DNA of 64,000 bases from Geomonas oryzae (GCF_004117875.1 NZ_RAHW01000001.1:310001-374000), one strand, 5' to 3'; shown: positions 42,460 through 51,402, numbered from the stretch's first letter. Numbers and translations are program-made. Notes: generated from the letters alone by a model not told the origin.

Positions 42460-44952
42460 ATGCAAAAGTACTTTTCCTCGCTCGCCAGCGAGCAGCTCAG
42501 AAACGCCATACAGGAAGCAGGCGGCAACGAGGTCTTCTTCCTCGGGCGCACCGACGAGGCACGCATCGTCGTCCAGGTCGAACCGCTCGCCCGCGGCAAC
42601 AAGGACGCCGTTCCCGCCATCATGATCGCCTGCTCCTTCGGCGATGTCGTGATCCACAACCACCCCTCCGGCAACCTCACCCCCTCGCAGCCCGATATCG
42701 AGATCGCATCCCTCCTGGGGAACCAGGGGGTCGGCTTCTACATCGTCAACAACGACGCCTCCCGCGCGAACCAGGTGGTCGCGCCCTTCGCGCGGAAGGT
42801 GGTCGAGCGCCTCTCCTACCCGGAGATAGAGCACTTCTACGCCCCGGACGGCGTACTGGCCCAGGCGCTGTCCGGCTACGAGCACCGCCCCGAACAGACC
42901 AGGATGGCCCTGAACCTCTCCGAGGCCTTCAACGAGGAGAAGGTCGCCATCGTCGAGGCGGGGACCGGCACGGGGAAGTCGCTCGCCTACCTGCTCCCTT
43001 CCGCGCTCTGGTCGGTGCGCAACAAGGAGCGGGTGGTGATCTCCACGAACACCATCAACCTCCAGGAGCAGCTGATCCAGAAGGACATCCCCTTCCTGCA
43101 AAAACATGCCGGGGTGCCGTTCCGTGCCGTGCTGGTGAAGGGCCGTGGCAACTACCTCTGCCTCAGAAAACTGCAGGTGAACGCGGCGGACGCCTCGCTC
43201 TTCAAGGACGACACGGCCCGCGAGCTCGACGCCATCGTCGCCTGGAGCAAGAAGACCGACGACGGCTGTCGCGGCGACCTGGCCTTCATACCGAAGGACG
43301 AGGTCTGGGAGGAGCTCTGCTGCGAGTCGGACCAGTGCGGCCGGGTCAAGTGCCCGGACTACCCGCGCTGCTTCTTCTACAAGGCAAGACGCGAGGCGGC
43401 CGGCGCCGATCTCCTCGTGGTGAACCACGCCCTGCTGCTAGCCGATCTCTCGGTGCGCCAGGAAACCGGCTACGATGCCACCGCCATCCTCCCTCCCTTC
43501 ACCCGGCTCGTCTTCGACGAGGGGCACCACCTCGAGGACGTCGCAACCAATTTCCTCTCCAGCCAGGTCTCCCGCCTGGGGCTCGTGAAGCTCATGGGTA
43601 AGCTGCAGCACCCGAGAAAGGCGCACCGAGGCGTCCTCCCGCAACTCTCCACCCAGCTTTCCGCCGCGGTGCCGGAGTCGCAGGACGACCTCTACCTCGA
43701 GATCGCCGAAGTCCTGGAGGGAACGCTCATCCCGCGCCGCGTCGCCGTTCTCGACGCCTGCACGCGCGGCATGGACGCCATCGGCGAGGCGCTCTTCCAG
43801 AAGCTGAACAAAAACGGGGCGGAGCAGAAACTGAGGGTGACACCGGCGCTTTACCGGACGCCGCTCTGGCAGGAGGTGACGCCGCACATCGAGGCGATGT
43901 GCAAGGAGCTCTCTGAATACGCCCTCGCCATGCAGAGCTTCTTGAAAGGGTGTGAGAAGCTCTCGGACAAGGTGCTGGACAAGCTCGCCGGTCCGCTCAC
44001 CGACCTGCGCGGCGTGAAGGGGAGGGTCGAATGCGCGGTGGATGCGCTCAGGTTCTTCATGACGCAGGAGGAGGAGTTCTGCCGCTGGTTCGAGTTGAGA
44101 AAGGGCCCACTGGTGAAGCTCTGCTGCTCGCCGCTCGAGGTGGCCGAGTCGATCAAGAAGGCGATCCTCGACCGCTTCAAGACCGTGGTGCTCACCTCGG
44201 CGACCCTCGCCATCGGGGAGAAGTTCGACTTCCTGAAGCATCGCACCGGCATCGAGCTCCTCGCCAAGGAGCGGGTGAGCGAGCTGCTGCTCCCCTCCCC
44301 CTTCGACTACGAGCACCAGGCGCTGGTCGCCGTCCCCTCCGACATGCCGGAGCCGACCTCCCCCATGTTCGAGGCGCGCCTTTGCAGCCACCTCCTGGAT
44401 GCGCTCAGGATCTCTCAGGGGCGGGCCTTCGTGCTCTTCACCTCGTACGATCTCCTGGTCCGGGTCTACAACCGGCTTTCCGAGACACTGAAATCGTCGG
44501 GGCTCACCCCGATGCGCCAGGGGGAGACCAACCGGCACATGCTCCTGTCCAGGTTCCGCAGCGCGACGAACCCGGTTCTTTTCGGTACCGACTCTTTTTG
44601 GGAAGGTGTGGACGTGCAGGGGCGTGGGCTGGAACTCGTGGTGATCACCCGGCTCCCCTTCAGGGTTCCTACCGAGCCGATCCTGGAGGCGAGAAGCGAA
44701 CACATCACCGCCAAGGGAGGCGACCCCTTCATGGGGTACACCGTCCCGCAGGCGGTGATCAAGTTCAAGCAGGGATTTGGAAGGCTGATACGGAGCAAGG
44801 AAGACCGGGGCGCCGTGCTGATCCTCGACTCCCGCGTGCTCACCAAGAACTACGGGAAGATCTTTTTGACCGCGCTGCACGGCGTCTCGGTCATGAAAGC
44901 GCCGGAAGATGAGATCTGTCGCAGGCTGGACACCTTCTTCGCTTCGCGCTGA
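42460..44952 (+). CDS. DinG-type DNA helicase with RadC/JAB-like N-terminal domain, 830 aa
   Basis: Residues 1-105 look like a JAB/RadC fold: FFLGRTDEARIVVQVE, then VVIHNHPSGNLTPSQPD (HxH at 66-68, S and D at the expected metal-binding spacing), and GFYIVNND. From about 150 it is an XPD/DinG superfamily-2 helicase: Walker A EAGTGTGKS (166-174), a four-cysteine iron-sulphur region (Cys near 234 and CCESDQCGRVKCPDYPRC near 288-304), DEGH box near 351, GTDSFWEGVDVQ and QGFGRLIRSKEDRG. DinG relatives unwind 5'-tailed DNA and R-loops. A GTG at 42406 is an alternative start. I prefer the ATG at 42460, where conserved-looking sequence begins, though its ribosome site is weak. A terminator follows. 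Confidence 0.88.
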   Translation: MQKYFSSLASEQLRNAIQEAGGNEVFFLGRTDEARIVVQVEPLARGNKDAVPAIMIACSFGDVVIHNHPSGNLTPSQPDIEIASLLGNQGVGFYIVNNDASRANQVVAPFARKVVERLSYPEIEHFYAPDGVLAQALSGYEHRPEQTRMALNLSEAFNEEKVAIVEAGTGTGKSLAYLLPSALWSVRNKERVVISTNTINLQEQLIQKDIPFLQKHAGVPFRAVLVKGRGNYLCLRKLQVNAADASLFKDDTARELDAIVAWSKKTDDGCRGDLAFIPKDEVWEELCCESDQCGRVKCPDYPRCFFYKARREAAGADLLVVNHALLLADLSVRQETGYDATAILPPFTRLVFDEGHHLEDVATNFLSSQVSRLGLVKLMGKLQHPRKAHRGVLPQLSTQLSAAVPESQDDLYLEIAEVLEGTLIPRRVAVLDACTRGMDAIGEALFQKLNKNGAEQKLRVTPALYRTPLWQEVTPHIEAMCKELSEYALAMQSFLKGCEKLSDKVLDKLAGPLTDLRGVKGRVECAVDALRFFMTQEEEFCRWFELRKGPLVKLCCSPLEVAESIKKAILDRFKTVVLTSATLAIGEKFDFLKHRTGIELLAKERVSELLLPSPFDYEHQALVAVPSDMPEPTSPMFEARLCSHLLDALRISQGRAFVLFTSYDLLVRVYNRLSETLKSSGLTPMRQGETNRHMLLSRFRSATNPVLFGTDSFWEGVDVQGRGLELVVITRLPFRVPTEPILEARSEHITAKGGDPFMGYTVPQAVIKFKQGFGRLIRSKEDRGAVLILDSRVLTKNYGKIFLTALHGVSVMKAPEDEICRRLDTFFASR

Positions 44953-44961
44953 TCAAAAAAT

Positions 44962-44987
44962 AGGGCCAACTGCACGGTTGGCCCTTT
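44962..44987 (+). terminator. Bidirectional intrinsic terminator
   Basis: AGGGCCAA and TTGGCCCT pair perfectly around 8 bases, followed by TT on the plus strand and by a run of A (T on the minus strand) on the other side. It ends the helicase gene and probably also the convergent cytochrome/PpiC operon. Confidence 0.75.
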
Positions 44988-45054
44988 CCATTTCATGGGC
45001 GGGACGCCGACCCATTCAGCTCGCCCCGCATCGCATTTCCGCTGCAGCGGAAAA

Positions 45055-46026
45055 CTAAACCTTTTCTATCTTCGCCTTGCCGCGCAGTTGTTCAACGTAT
45101 GCGGCGAGCAGCTGGCGGATCTTCTCGCGCTTGATGTTCCCGGCGATCTGATTCTTCACATCCTCGTAACGCTCGGTCGCAGGCGGCAGTTTCTGTTCGA
45201 CCTTGATGATGTGGTAGCCGAGCGCGGTCTCCACAACGTTGCTGATCTCACCCGGCTTGAGGGCGAAGGCCGCCTTCTCGAAGGGCGGCATGGTCTGCCC
45301 CTTGCCGATGATGCCGATGCTCCCACCCTGGTCCTTGGTCGGCGATGTCGACTCCTTCTTCGCCACGTCGGCGAAGGGCTCCCCACCCTTGACCCGCTTC
45401 AGCACCGCCATGGCCTTCTCCATCGCCTGCCGCTTGGTGTCGATGGACGCGTCCTTGGCCACGCCGATCAGGATGTGACTCACCTTGAGCCTCTCCCCTT
45501 GTGTGAACTGCTTCTGCTTGTTCTCCTCGTAGTACTTCCTTACCTCCGCCTCGGCGACAACAGCCTTGTCGGCGAAACGCTGCACGATGAGGTTGTTGAT
45601 GACGATATCCTTGCGTGCCGCCTCTTCCAGGTCCTTCTGGGTCATGTCGACCGACTTGAGCGCCTTGTCGAACTCGGCCTGGGAGGGGTACTGGTACTTG
45701 CTCTGCGTGATGCGCTCGGTCACCTGCTTGTCCAGGTCCTTGACCCCCAGCTTCAGGCCGTCCTGGTAGAGGAGCTCCGCCGCGGTCAGCTGGTTCAGCG
45801 CCGCCTCGGTCGCCTTCTTCAACATGTCCGGCGGCAGTTGCTTCAGGTCGCGCTGCCCGACGAGGGCCTTTATCGTCCGGTCGAGCTGAGCTTTTGTGAT
45901 GGGGGCGCCGTTCACCTTCTCCACCGCCGCCTGGGGTGAATCCTTAGCCGGCTCAGCCGCGCAGGCCGCCAGGGCCAAGAGGGAAGCGGCGGCAGCCGAT
46001 CGTGTCATCTTATTGAACGAAAACAT
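45055..46026 (-). CDS. Peptidyl-prolyl cis-trans isomerase lipoprotein, PpiC/parvulin type, 323 aa
   Basis: Lipoprotein signal (LLALAAC, Cys22). Residues 35-175 form a SurA-like helical N-terminal domain (VEKVNGAPITKAQLDRTIKA). Residues about 180-290 are the parvulin rotamase domain: LKVSHILIGVAKDASIDTKR, GEPFADVAKKESTSPTKDQG, GGSIGIIGKGQTMPPFEKAA, and GYHIIKVEQK. It should act in the periplasm or at the outer membrane, folding exported proteins. It follows the second toroid-repeat gene by 11 bases with a strong ribosome site (AGGAG), so it is the last gene of the cytochrome operon and probably helps fold the cytochromes. Confidence 0.92.
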   Translation of the reverse strand: MFSFNKMTRSAAAASLLALAACAAEPAKDSPQAAVEKVNGAPITKAQLDRTIKALVGQRDLKQLPPDMLKKATEAALNQLTAAELLYQDGLKLGVKDLDKQVTERITQSKYQYPSQAEFDKALKSVDMTQKDLEEAARKDIVINNLIVQRFADKAVVAEAEVRKYYEENKQKQFTQGERLKVSHILIGVAKDASIDTKRQAMEKAMAVLKRVKGGEPFADVAKKESTSPTKDQGGSIGIIGKGQTMPPFEKAAFALKPGEISNVVETALGYHIIKVEQKLPPATERYEDVKNQIAGNIKREKIRQLLAAYVEQLRGKAKIEKV

Positions 46027-46037
46027 CTTAATCTCCT

Positions 46038-47027
46038 TTACCTTTTAGCCACCAGCGGAACCGCACCTTTCGCCTTCCCGATTTCGCTCAGGATGCGCAG
46101 CGCAGTGGTGGTGGAGTCCGGGGTGGAACCGTACCCCTCGAGGGGGCCAAAGCCGCCATTCACCTTGATGTACAGCCGCTTCATGAAATTGAGGGCGATG
46201 GTCTTGTCGACCCGGTTGGCCGCACCGACTTCCCTGAGGGCGCGGATGGCGTAAAGCTGCTCGTCGAGGTCGGGACGCTCCTTGCTCTTCTTGTCGAGAT
46301 AAGGGGTCTTCTCCAGGAACTGCACCGCCTTTTTGGCGGTCGCCTCGTCAAGTGCCCCCAGGGCGTTCAGGACATAGGCCGCCATGTAGGTGCTGCGCGC
46401 GTTGGCGACACCGGCCCCCTTCTCCGGACCGAAACCTCCGTCCTTCTTGGCGAATGCTTTCACGTACTCGACGGTCTTCGACTTTTCCACGGCATCGATA
46501 CCGTTCACCGCCTTCAGCACATGCACCGCGTAGTAGGTGGTGGCGAGCGAGGACTTTTTTGCCTCCTGACTGAAGCCGAATCCGCCGTCGGCGTTTTTAA
46601 GGGAAGCGGCGAAGCTCTTCGCCTTGGCGCGGTCGATGGCGTTGTCGGCATTAAGCAGCGACAGGGTCTCCAGTGCGACATCGGTATAGAGGATCGACGC
46701 GTTCTTGTTGGTCTTATCCGGGGTGAACCCGCCGTTTTTCTGCTGGCCGAGCTTCACGTTGACGATGATGGCGTTCTGCCTCCCGGCATCTATCTTTTCC
46801 CCCATGGCGAGGAGCGTGTAGACGTAGTCGTTGGCGATCACGGTTGCTACCGGAAAATCCGGGCGACCTTCCATTTCCTTTATGAAGGCGCTGGTCTTTT
46901 TGAAATCGAACTCTGCAGCCGCCTTGGGTGTCCCCTTCGCCTTTTCCTTGGCAAGCGCGGGGGCGACCAGGGCGGCGGAAAGGGCAAGAGCGGTCAGCAA
47001 CTGAAACATACGGCTTTTGATGAACAT
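46038..47027 (-). CDS. Secreted prenyltransferase/squalene-cyclase-like repeat protein, copy 2, 329 aa
   Basis: Signal peptide of 26 residues (cleavage ALA-KE). The mature protein is helical repeats, each ending in a glycine-rich turn: QKNGGFTPDK, NADGGFGFSQ, KKDGGFGPEK, VNGGFGPLEG. This is the alpha/alpha toroid signature of prenyltransferase beta subunits and terpene cyclases. The DxDD and zinc ligands needed for those enzymes are not evident, so it may be a binding scaffold. Start at 47027 with GGAG upstream; longer frames lack support. It is the same length as the copy at 48678-49667 and very similar (for example AEFDFKKTSAFIKEMEGRPD identical in both). It follows a cytochrome gene and precedes ppiC. 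Confidence 0.85.
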   Translation of the reverse strand: MFIKSRMFQLLTALALSAALVAPALAKEKAKGTPKAAAEFDFKKTSAFIKEMEGRPDFPVATVIANDYVYTLLAMGEKIDAGRQNAIIVNVKLGQQKNGGFTPDKTNKNASILYTDVALETLSLLNADNAIDRAKAKSFAASLKNADGGFGFSQEAKKSSLATTYYAVHVLKAVNGIDAVEKSKTVEYVKAFAKKDGGFGPEKGAGVANARSTYMAAYVLNALGALDEATAKKAVQFLEKTPYLDKKSKERPDLDEQLYAIRALREVGAANRVDKTIALNFMKRLYIKVNGGFGPLEGYGSTPDSTTTALRILSEIGKAKGAVPLVAKR

Positions 47028-47128
47028 GGCATTACTCCGTGTGCGGCGGAATTTTATGAATGGTCGGAACGTGAAAGTGCGTACGCAACTTGTTGTAGGG
47101 GGAGCTTGCGCTCCCCCTACTCGCTTCA

Positions 47129-48565
47129 TTACAGCTCGTGCGGCGGAACCGACCAGGTGGTCGATTTCTGGTAGTGGCAGACGTCACATACGCCCAGTGC
47201 GTAGCTCTTGTCCTTGCCGGTCGGGTACACCGCCTTGATGGCGCCCTGCAGCGTGGAGTTCTGGACGTTGTCCGGGGCCGAAGTCGAGGGGTTTTCGCCA
47301 TGCGGCATTCCGTGACAGGTCTGGCAGAGCAGTACGCTGGTGTAGTGGCCGCGGGCATTGATGTATTTACCGAACAGGTTCGGATCCCAGCTCACATTGG
47401 TCTTGTAGGTGTTCGCGCTGTGGCATGCGAACGCCGAGTTTACTCCCGGGCTGGGGTTGTAGCAGGTCGGCAGGGTTGCCTGCAGCCACGGTTTTGCAAG
47501 TTGGTTGGTTGCTACCCTCTGGTTCAGGTTGCCGTGGCAGTCGGAGCACCAGATGGCGGTCTTGCCCTTGTGTGCTCCGCGGTAGCAGTTCACGTTGTTG
47601 CCGGGATGGCAATCGTAGCAGTTGTTGGCGATGTTCGGGTCGTACTGGGTCAGCACCTTCTGGCTCTGGGAATGAAAGCGGTGCAACACGTCCGAGAAGG
47701 AATAAGCCGATTTTTTCAGCGTGAAGGTAGCCCCGGGAAGGAGTTTGGTTCCTGTGGGCCAGCCGGGGGCTGCGCTCTCGCCCATAGCCGGATCCCAGTG
47801 ACACCAGGAGCAGCGCACCGGGCCGCCTTTGCCGTCGCCGTCGGGATCGATCATGGAGATGTCTATCCCGCTGGAGTTCTGGCTGTGCATCTTGCCGAGG
47901 TAGGCGAAGGAGCCGGCGGGGGTCGCCGGATAACCGTTCTGGCTCGCCAGGGTGAGGTGGCAGGAGCAGCATCCGCCGAAGGCGACGGGAACCACGGTCG
48001 AAGTGGTGGCCAGGACGGTGCCCGACGCGTTTTTAACCGTGATGTTTGCGGTGAGGTACGGGTCGCGTTTCGGTCCGCCCAGCGGGTCCGTCATGATGTC
48101 TTTGGCGGTGTTGCCGGTGGTTACCGGATACGCGGGGACACCCGCTGCCACGTAAGACATGGACTGGCTGTCATACGACATGAGGTCCGCGATTCCCTTG
48201 CCGGTCAGGCCCTTTACCTTGCCGTTCACTACGGGCTGGAAGCCGGGGAACAGCTTAGGGGCGTTGGCGATCCAACTGGAGAAGTACGTGTCCGCCTGCA
48301 ACGTGGCATCGGTCTCTTCGGCGAACGAGTAGCTCACCGTGACGCCGGAGCTTACGACGATCGGTTTATCGCCGCCGTACTGGATGACCTGGGCCCTGAT
48401 CGTATTGAAGGGGGGCAGCAGCAGGAAACCCTCGAAGGTTGGGCAGGCACAGTGCATGCCGAGGTCATTGTTGGCGATTACTTTATAGGTGTACGCCGAT
48501 GCCACACCGGCGAACGTGGTCAACGCGGCAAGTGCCGCGAGAGACCGTATAACTGTCTTCTTCAT
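47129..48565 (-). CDS. Secreted seven-haem c-type cytochrome, copy 2, 478 aa
   Basis: Signal peptide (cleavage near 24, ASA-YT). The N-terminal half (about 25-195) has no haem motif but contains NDLGMHCACPTFEGFLLLPP. Six CXXCH sites start at residues 199 (CCSCH), 252, 316, 340, 414 and 460. A seventh candidate, C368-x12-C381-H382, departs from the standard motif and is conserved in the neighbour copy. NCYRGAH (327) is also conserved. An extracellular or outer-surface electron carrier is likely. ATG at 48565 follows GGAGG by five bases; an upstream ATG at 48577 lies in the ribosome site. Followed by the repeat protein; I could not match it to a named Geobacter cytochrome. Confidence 0.92.
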   Translation of the reverse strand: MKKTVIRSLAALAALTTFAGVASAYTYKVIANNDLGMHCACPTFEGFLLLPPFNTIRAQVIQYGGDKPIVVSSGVTVSYSFAEETDATLQADTYFSSWIANAPKLFPGFQPVVNGKVKGLTGKGIADLMSYDSQSMSYVAAGVPAYPVTTGNTAKDIMTDPLGGPKRDPYLTANITVKNASGTVLATTSTVVPVAFGGCCSCHLTLASQNGYPATPAGSFAYLGKMHSQNSSGIDISMIDPDGDGKGGPVRCSWCHWDPAMGESAAPGWPTGTKLLPGATFTLKKSAYSFSDVLHRFHSQSQKVLTQYDPNIANNCYDCHPGNNVNCYRGAHKGKTAIWCSDCHGNLNQRVATNQLAKPWLQATLPTCYNPSPGVNSAFACHSANTYKTNVSWDPNLFGKYINARGHYTSVLLCQTCHGMPHGENPSTSAPDNVQNSTLQGAIKAVYPTGKDKSYALGVCDVCHYQKSTTWSVPPHEL

Positions 48566-48594
48566 CTTTTCCTCCATTGTTAGAAAATTCTGGG

Positions 48595-48627
48595 AAAGCC
48601 CCCGGTTGCTACGCCCGTTGGGGCTTT
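48595..48627 (-). terminator. Stem-loop before cytochrome copy 2
   Basis: AAAGCCCC pairs with GGGGCTTT around 17 bases in the gap between the first repeat protein and the second cytochrome gene. Weak following T-run. It might reduce read-through so that the second pair is made at a lower level, or protect the mRNA. Confidence 0.45.
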
Positions 48628-48677
48628 CGGCGGTCACGATGAGTCACCACCTGATCGGCACGACGGTGTTCGGCCCT

Positions 48678-49667
48678 TTACCTTTTTGCCACCAGGGGAA
48701 TCCCCCCCTTCGCCTTTCCTATTTCGGACAGGATTCGCAGCGCGGTGGTTGTGGAATCGGGGGTGGAACCGTACCCCTCGAGGGGACCGAAACCGCCGTT
48801 CACTTTGATGTACAGCCGCTTCATGAAGTTGAGGGCGATCGCCTTGTCGACCCGGTTGCCGGCAGCTACTTCCTTCAGGGCCCGGATTGCGTAAAGCTGC
48901 TCGTCCAGTTCCGGACGCTCCTTGCTCTTCTTGTCGAGGTACGGGGTCTTCTCCAGGAACTGCACCGCCTTTTTGGCGGTCGCCTCATCCATGGCGCCCA
49001 GGGCGTTCAGGACATAGGCCGCCATGTAGGTGCTGCGCGCGTTGGCGACACCGGCCCCCTTCTCCGGCCCGAAGCCCCCCTCCTTCTTGGCGAAACCTTT
49101 CACGTATTCCACGGTCTTCGCCTTGTCCACGGCGTCCAGTCCGTTCACCCCCTTCAACACGTGCACCGCGTAGTAGGTGGTGGCGAGCGAGGATTTTTTC
49201 GCTTCCGGGCTGAAGCCGAAACCGCCGTCGGCGTTTTTCAGCGAAGCGGCGAAAGTCTTCACCTTGGTGCGGTCTATGGCGTTGTTCGCATCGAGCAGCG
49301 CCAGGGTTTCCAGGGCGATATCCGTGTAAAGGATCGAACCGTTCTTGTTGCTTTTGTCCGGGGTAAACCCGCCGTTTTTCTGCTGGGCGAGCTTGGTGGC
49401 AAGGATGATCGCGTTCTGCCTTCCTGCATCTATCTTTTCTCCCATGGCAAGGAGCGTATAGACGTAGTCATTGGCGATGACGGTTGCGACCGGAAAATCA
49501 GGACGCCCCTCCATCTCCTTGATGAAGGCACTGGTCTTCTTGAAATCGAACTCTGCAACCGCCTTGTGTGTCCCCTTCGCCTTCTCCTTGGCAAGCGCGG
49601 GAGCGGCCAGGACGACGAAAAGGGCGAAAGCGGCGGCTAACTGAAACATGCAGCTTTTTTTGAACAT
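48678..49667 (-). CDS. Secreted prenyltransferase/squalene-cyclase-like repeat protein, copy 1, 329 aa
   Basis: Paralogue of the protein at 46038-47027 with the same length, a signal peptide (cleavage ALA-KE near 26), and the same glycine-turn helical repeats (QKNGGFTPDK, NADGGFGFSP, KKEGGFGPEK, VNGGFGPLEG). Differences are mostly conservative, so the duplication is fairly recent or under strong selection. ATG at 49667 with GGAG upstream. It lies 92 bases after the cytochrome copy 1 stop. As with the other copy, catalytic residues of known terpene cyclases are not visible. A structural or lipid/polyprenyl-binding role is possible, but I cannot choose. Confidence 0.85.
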   Translation of the reverse strand: MFKKSCMFQLAAAFALFVVLAAPALAKEKAKGTHKAVAEFDFKKTSAFIKEMEGRPDFPVATVIANDYVYTLLAMGEKIDAGRQNAIILATKLAQQKNGGFTPDKSNKNGSILYTDIALETLALLDANNAIDRTKVKTFAASLKNADGGFGFSPEAKKSSLATTYYAVHVLKGVNGLDAVDKAKTVEYVKGFAKKEGGFGPEKGAGVANARSTYMAAYVLNALGAMDEATAKKAVQFLEKTPYLDKKSKERPELDEQLYAIRALKEVAAGNRVDKAIALNFMKRLYIKVNGGFGPLEGYGSTPDSTTTALRILSEIGKAKGGIPLVAKR

Positions 49668-49759
49668 TAAATCACTCCGTGTGCGGCGGAATTTTGAATG
49701 GGTTGGATAAGGGGGGGGAGTAACATCCTCCCCCCCCGGCAGCACTGCATTACATTGAA

Positions 49760-51253
49760 TTAGAGGTGCGGCGGGGTGCCCCAGGTCGAGGTCTTGGTCG
49801 GGTGGCAGTAGACGCAGACGCCGAGAGCGTAGGTTTTGTCTTTGCCGGCCGGGAAGCTGTAGCTGGTGCTACCCTGCAGGTTGGACAGCTGGGTGTTGTC
49901 AAGCGTCATGGTCGACGGAGCCTCGGCGTGTGCGGAGCCGTGGCAGGTCTGGCACTTGATGCTCCCTTTGTGGCCGCGCCCGTTGATGAACTTGCCGAAG
50001 AGGCTCGGGTTGGTCGGGTACACGGTGCCGTTCACGGTGTTGGTCGCGTGGCAGGCGAAGGCCGGGTTGGCGCCGGCGCTAGCAGCGGTGCAGGACGGCA
50101 GGGTGGAAGCTTTCCACGGCTGGGTCAGCTGGCCGGCAGCGGTACGCTGGTTCAGGTTACCGTGGCAGTCGACGCACCAGAGGGCGGTCTTAGCCTTGTG
50201 GGAACCACGGTAGCAGTTGACGTTGTTGCCCGGGTGGCAGTCGTAGCAGTTGGTGGCAACGTTTGCGTCGTACTGGGTGAGGACCTTGGTGCTCTGGCTG
50301 TGGAAGCGGTGCAGCACGTCGGAGAAGGAGTACTGGGAAACCTTGACGTCAGCTTTGGTGAAGCCTGCGCCGGCCATGATCACGTAGTTCGGCCAGACGT
50401 TGGCAAGGCCCGGTGCAGCGGTCTCGCCCATCGCCGGATCCCAGTGACACCAGGAGCAGCGGATCGGGCCGGAGGTGCCGTCGCCGGTCGGGTCAAGGTA
50501 GTTGAAGTCGATCTTGCTGGAGTTCATCCCGTGCATCTTGCCGAGGTAGGCGAAGGAACCGGCCGAGGTCGCCGGGTAGCCGTTGGCTGCGGCGAGCGAC
50601 AGGTGGCAGGAGCAGCAGCCGCCGAAGGCAACCGGGGTCACGGTGCTGGTCTGCGCCAGGATGGTGCCGGAAGCGTTCTTCACGTACACGTTGGTCATCG
50701 GGTACGGGTTGCGGTTCGCGCCGCCGAGCGGATCGGTCATGATGTTTTTCGCGGTGTTCGCGTCAACCAGCGGGTACGCGGGGATGCCTACGGCAGTCCA
50801 GTCTTTCAGGTTGGTGTCGTAGGTCATGTTGCCGGAGATGCCGTTGCCGGCCAGGCCCTGGACCTTGCCGCCGGAAACCGGTACGAAGCCCGGGAAGAGC
50901 TTCGGAGCGTAGGTGATCCACTGCTGGAAGTAGGGGTCAGCCTGCAGGGTGGCTTCGGTGTTGTCTGCCATGGCGTAGCTGACGGTCACGCCGTAGGTGC
51001 CGGCATTGGTCGAATCGATGATGACGGGGTCGTTGCTGCCGTATCCCAGGACCTGAGCCCTGACCGTGTTGAACGGGGGAAGGAGCAGGAACCCTGCGAA
51101 GGTCGGGCAGGCGCAATGCATACCAAGGTCATTCCAAGCCACCACCTTGTAGGAGCTGGGGGTGGTGGTTCTGCCGGCAAGAGCCGGAGCGGCAACGGCG
51201 GTAAGGGCCGCTGCGGTCAGTGCCAGCGCAGGTACGAGTTTCTTCAATTTCAT
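49760..51253 (-). CDS. Secreted seven-haem c-type cytochrome, copy 1, 497 aa
   Basis: Signal peptide (ALA-GR near 26). A haem-free N-terminal domain includes NDLGMHCACPTFAGFLLLPP. CXXCH motifs start at 213 (CCSCH), 266, 336, 360, 434 and 480. C388-x12-C401-H402 is the non-standard seventh site, with the same spacing as in copy 2. It is the first gene of a five-gene operon (cytochrome, repeat, cytochrome, repeat, PpiC). A GGAGG lies 11 bases before the ATG. A sigma-54-like promoter and a folded leader lie upstream. Likely role: electron transfer outside the inner membrane. Size is similar to OmcZ precursor, but the haem positions (C-terminal half) and the motif length differ. Confidence 0.92.
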   Translation of the reverse strand: MKLKKLVPALALTAAALTAVAAPALAGRTTTPSSYKVVAWNDLGMHCACPTFAGFLLLPPFNTVRAQVLGYGSNDPVIIDSTNAGTYGVTVSYAMADNTEATLQADPYFQQWITYAPKLFPGFVPVSGGKVQGLAGNGISGNMTYDTNLKDWTAVGIPAYPLVDANTAKNIMTDPLGGANRNPYPMTNVYVKNASGTILAQTSTVTPVAFGGCCSCHLSLAAANGYPATSAGSFAYLGKMHGMNSSKIDFNYLDPTGDGTSGPIRCSWCHWDPAMGETAAPGLANVWPNYVIMAGAGFTKADVKVSQYSFSDVLHRFHSQSTKVLTQYDANVATNCYDCHPGNNVNCYRGSHKAKTALWCVDCHGNLNQRTAAGQLTQPWKASTLPSCTAASAGANPAFACHATNTVNGTVYPTNPSLFGKFINGRGHKGSIKCQTCHGSAHAEAPSTMTLDNTQLSNLQGSTSYSFPAGKDKTYALGVCVYCHPTKTSTWGTPPHL

Positions 51254-51391
51254 GCCTTGTGTTACCTCCTTTTTGATGTGAAACCATTCTCCCCTTTGTC
51301 GGGGGGGGGAGAACCCTCCGGTCCGCCTAGGGTGGGTACCTCACCCCGGCCAAACCGGCTACTGTATTTGTCCGCACCCGGTATGCGGACG
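51254..51391 (-). promoter_or_regulatory. Structured 5' leader of the cytochrome operon
   Basis: About 137 bases between the predicted transcript start and the cytochrome ATG fold into several stems: GTCCGC/GCGGAC (51370-51390), GGGTG-AGGTACC-CACCC (51331-51347), and TTCTCCCC/GGGGAGAA (about 51288-51314) close to the ribosome site. The last could open or close the Shine-Dalgarno region. No known riboswitch consensus was recognised. The whole gap 51254-51844 has no gene. Confidence 0.45.
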
Positions 51392-51402
51392 GGGCTTTTA
51401 AT

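Noticed and set aside
49760-51253. Assignment of the cytochromes to OmcZ
   Set aside because: Haem motifs are in the C-terminal half, the odd motif is CX12CH rather than CX14CH, and the number of haems differs.
51254-51391. GEMM (cyclic dinucleotide) riboswitch in the cytochrome leader
   Set aside because: The core GGCAAACC ... GACGCAAAGCC is not present on either strand.
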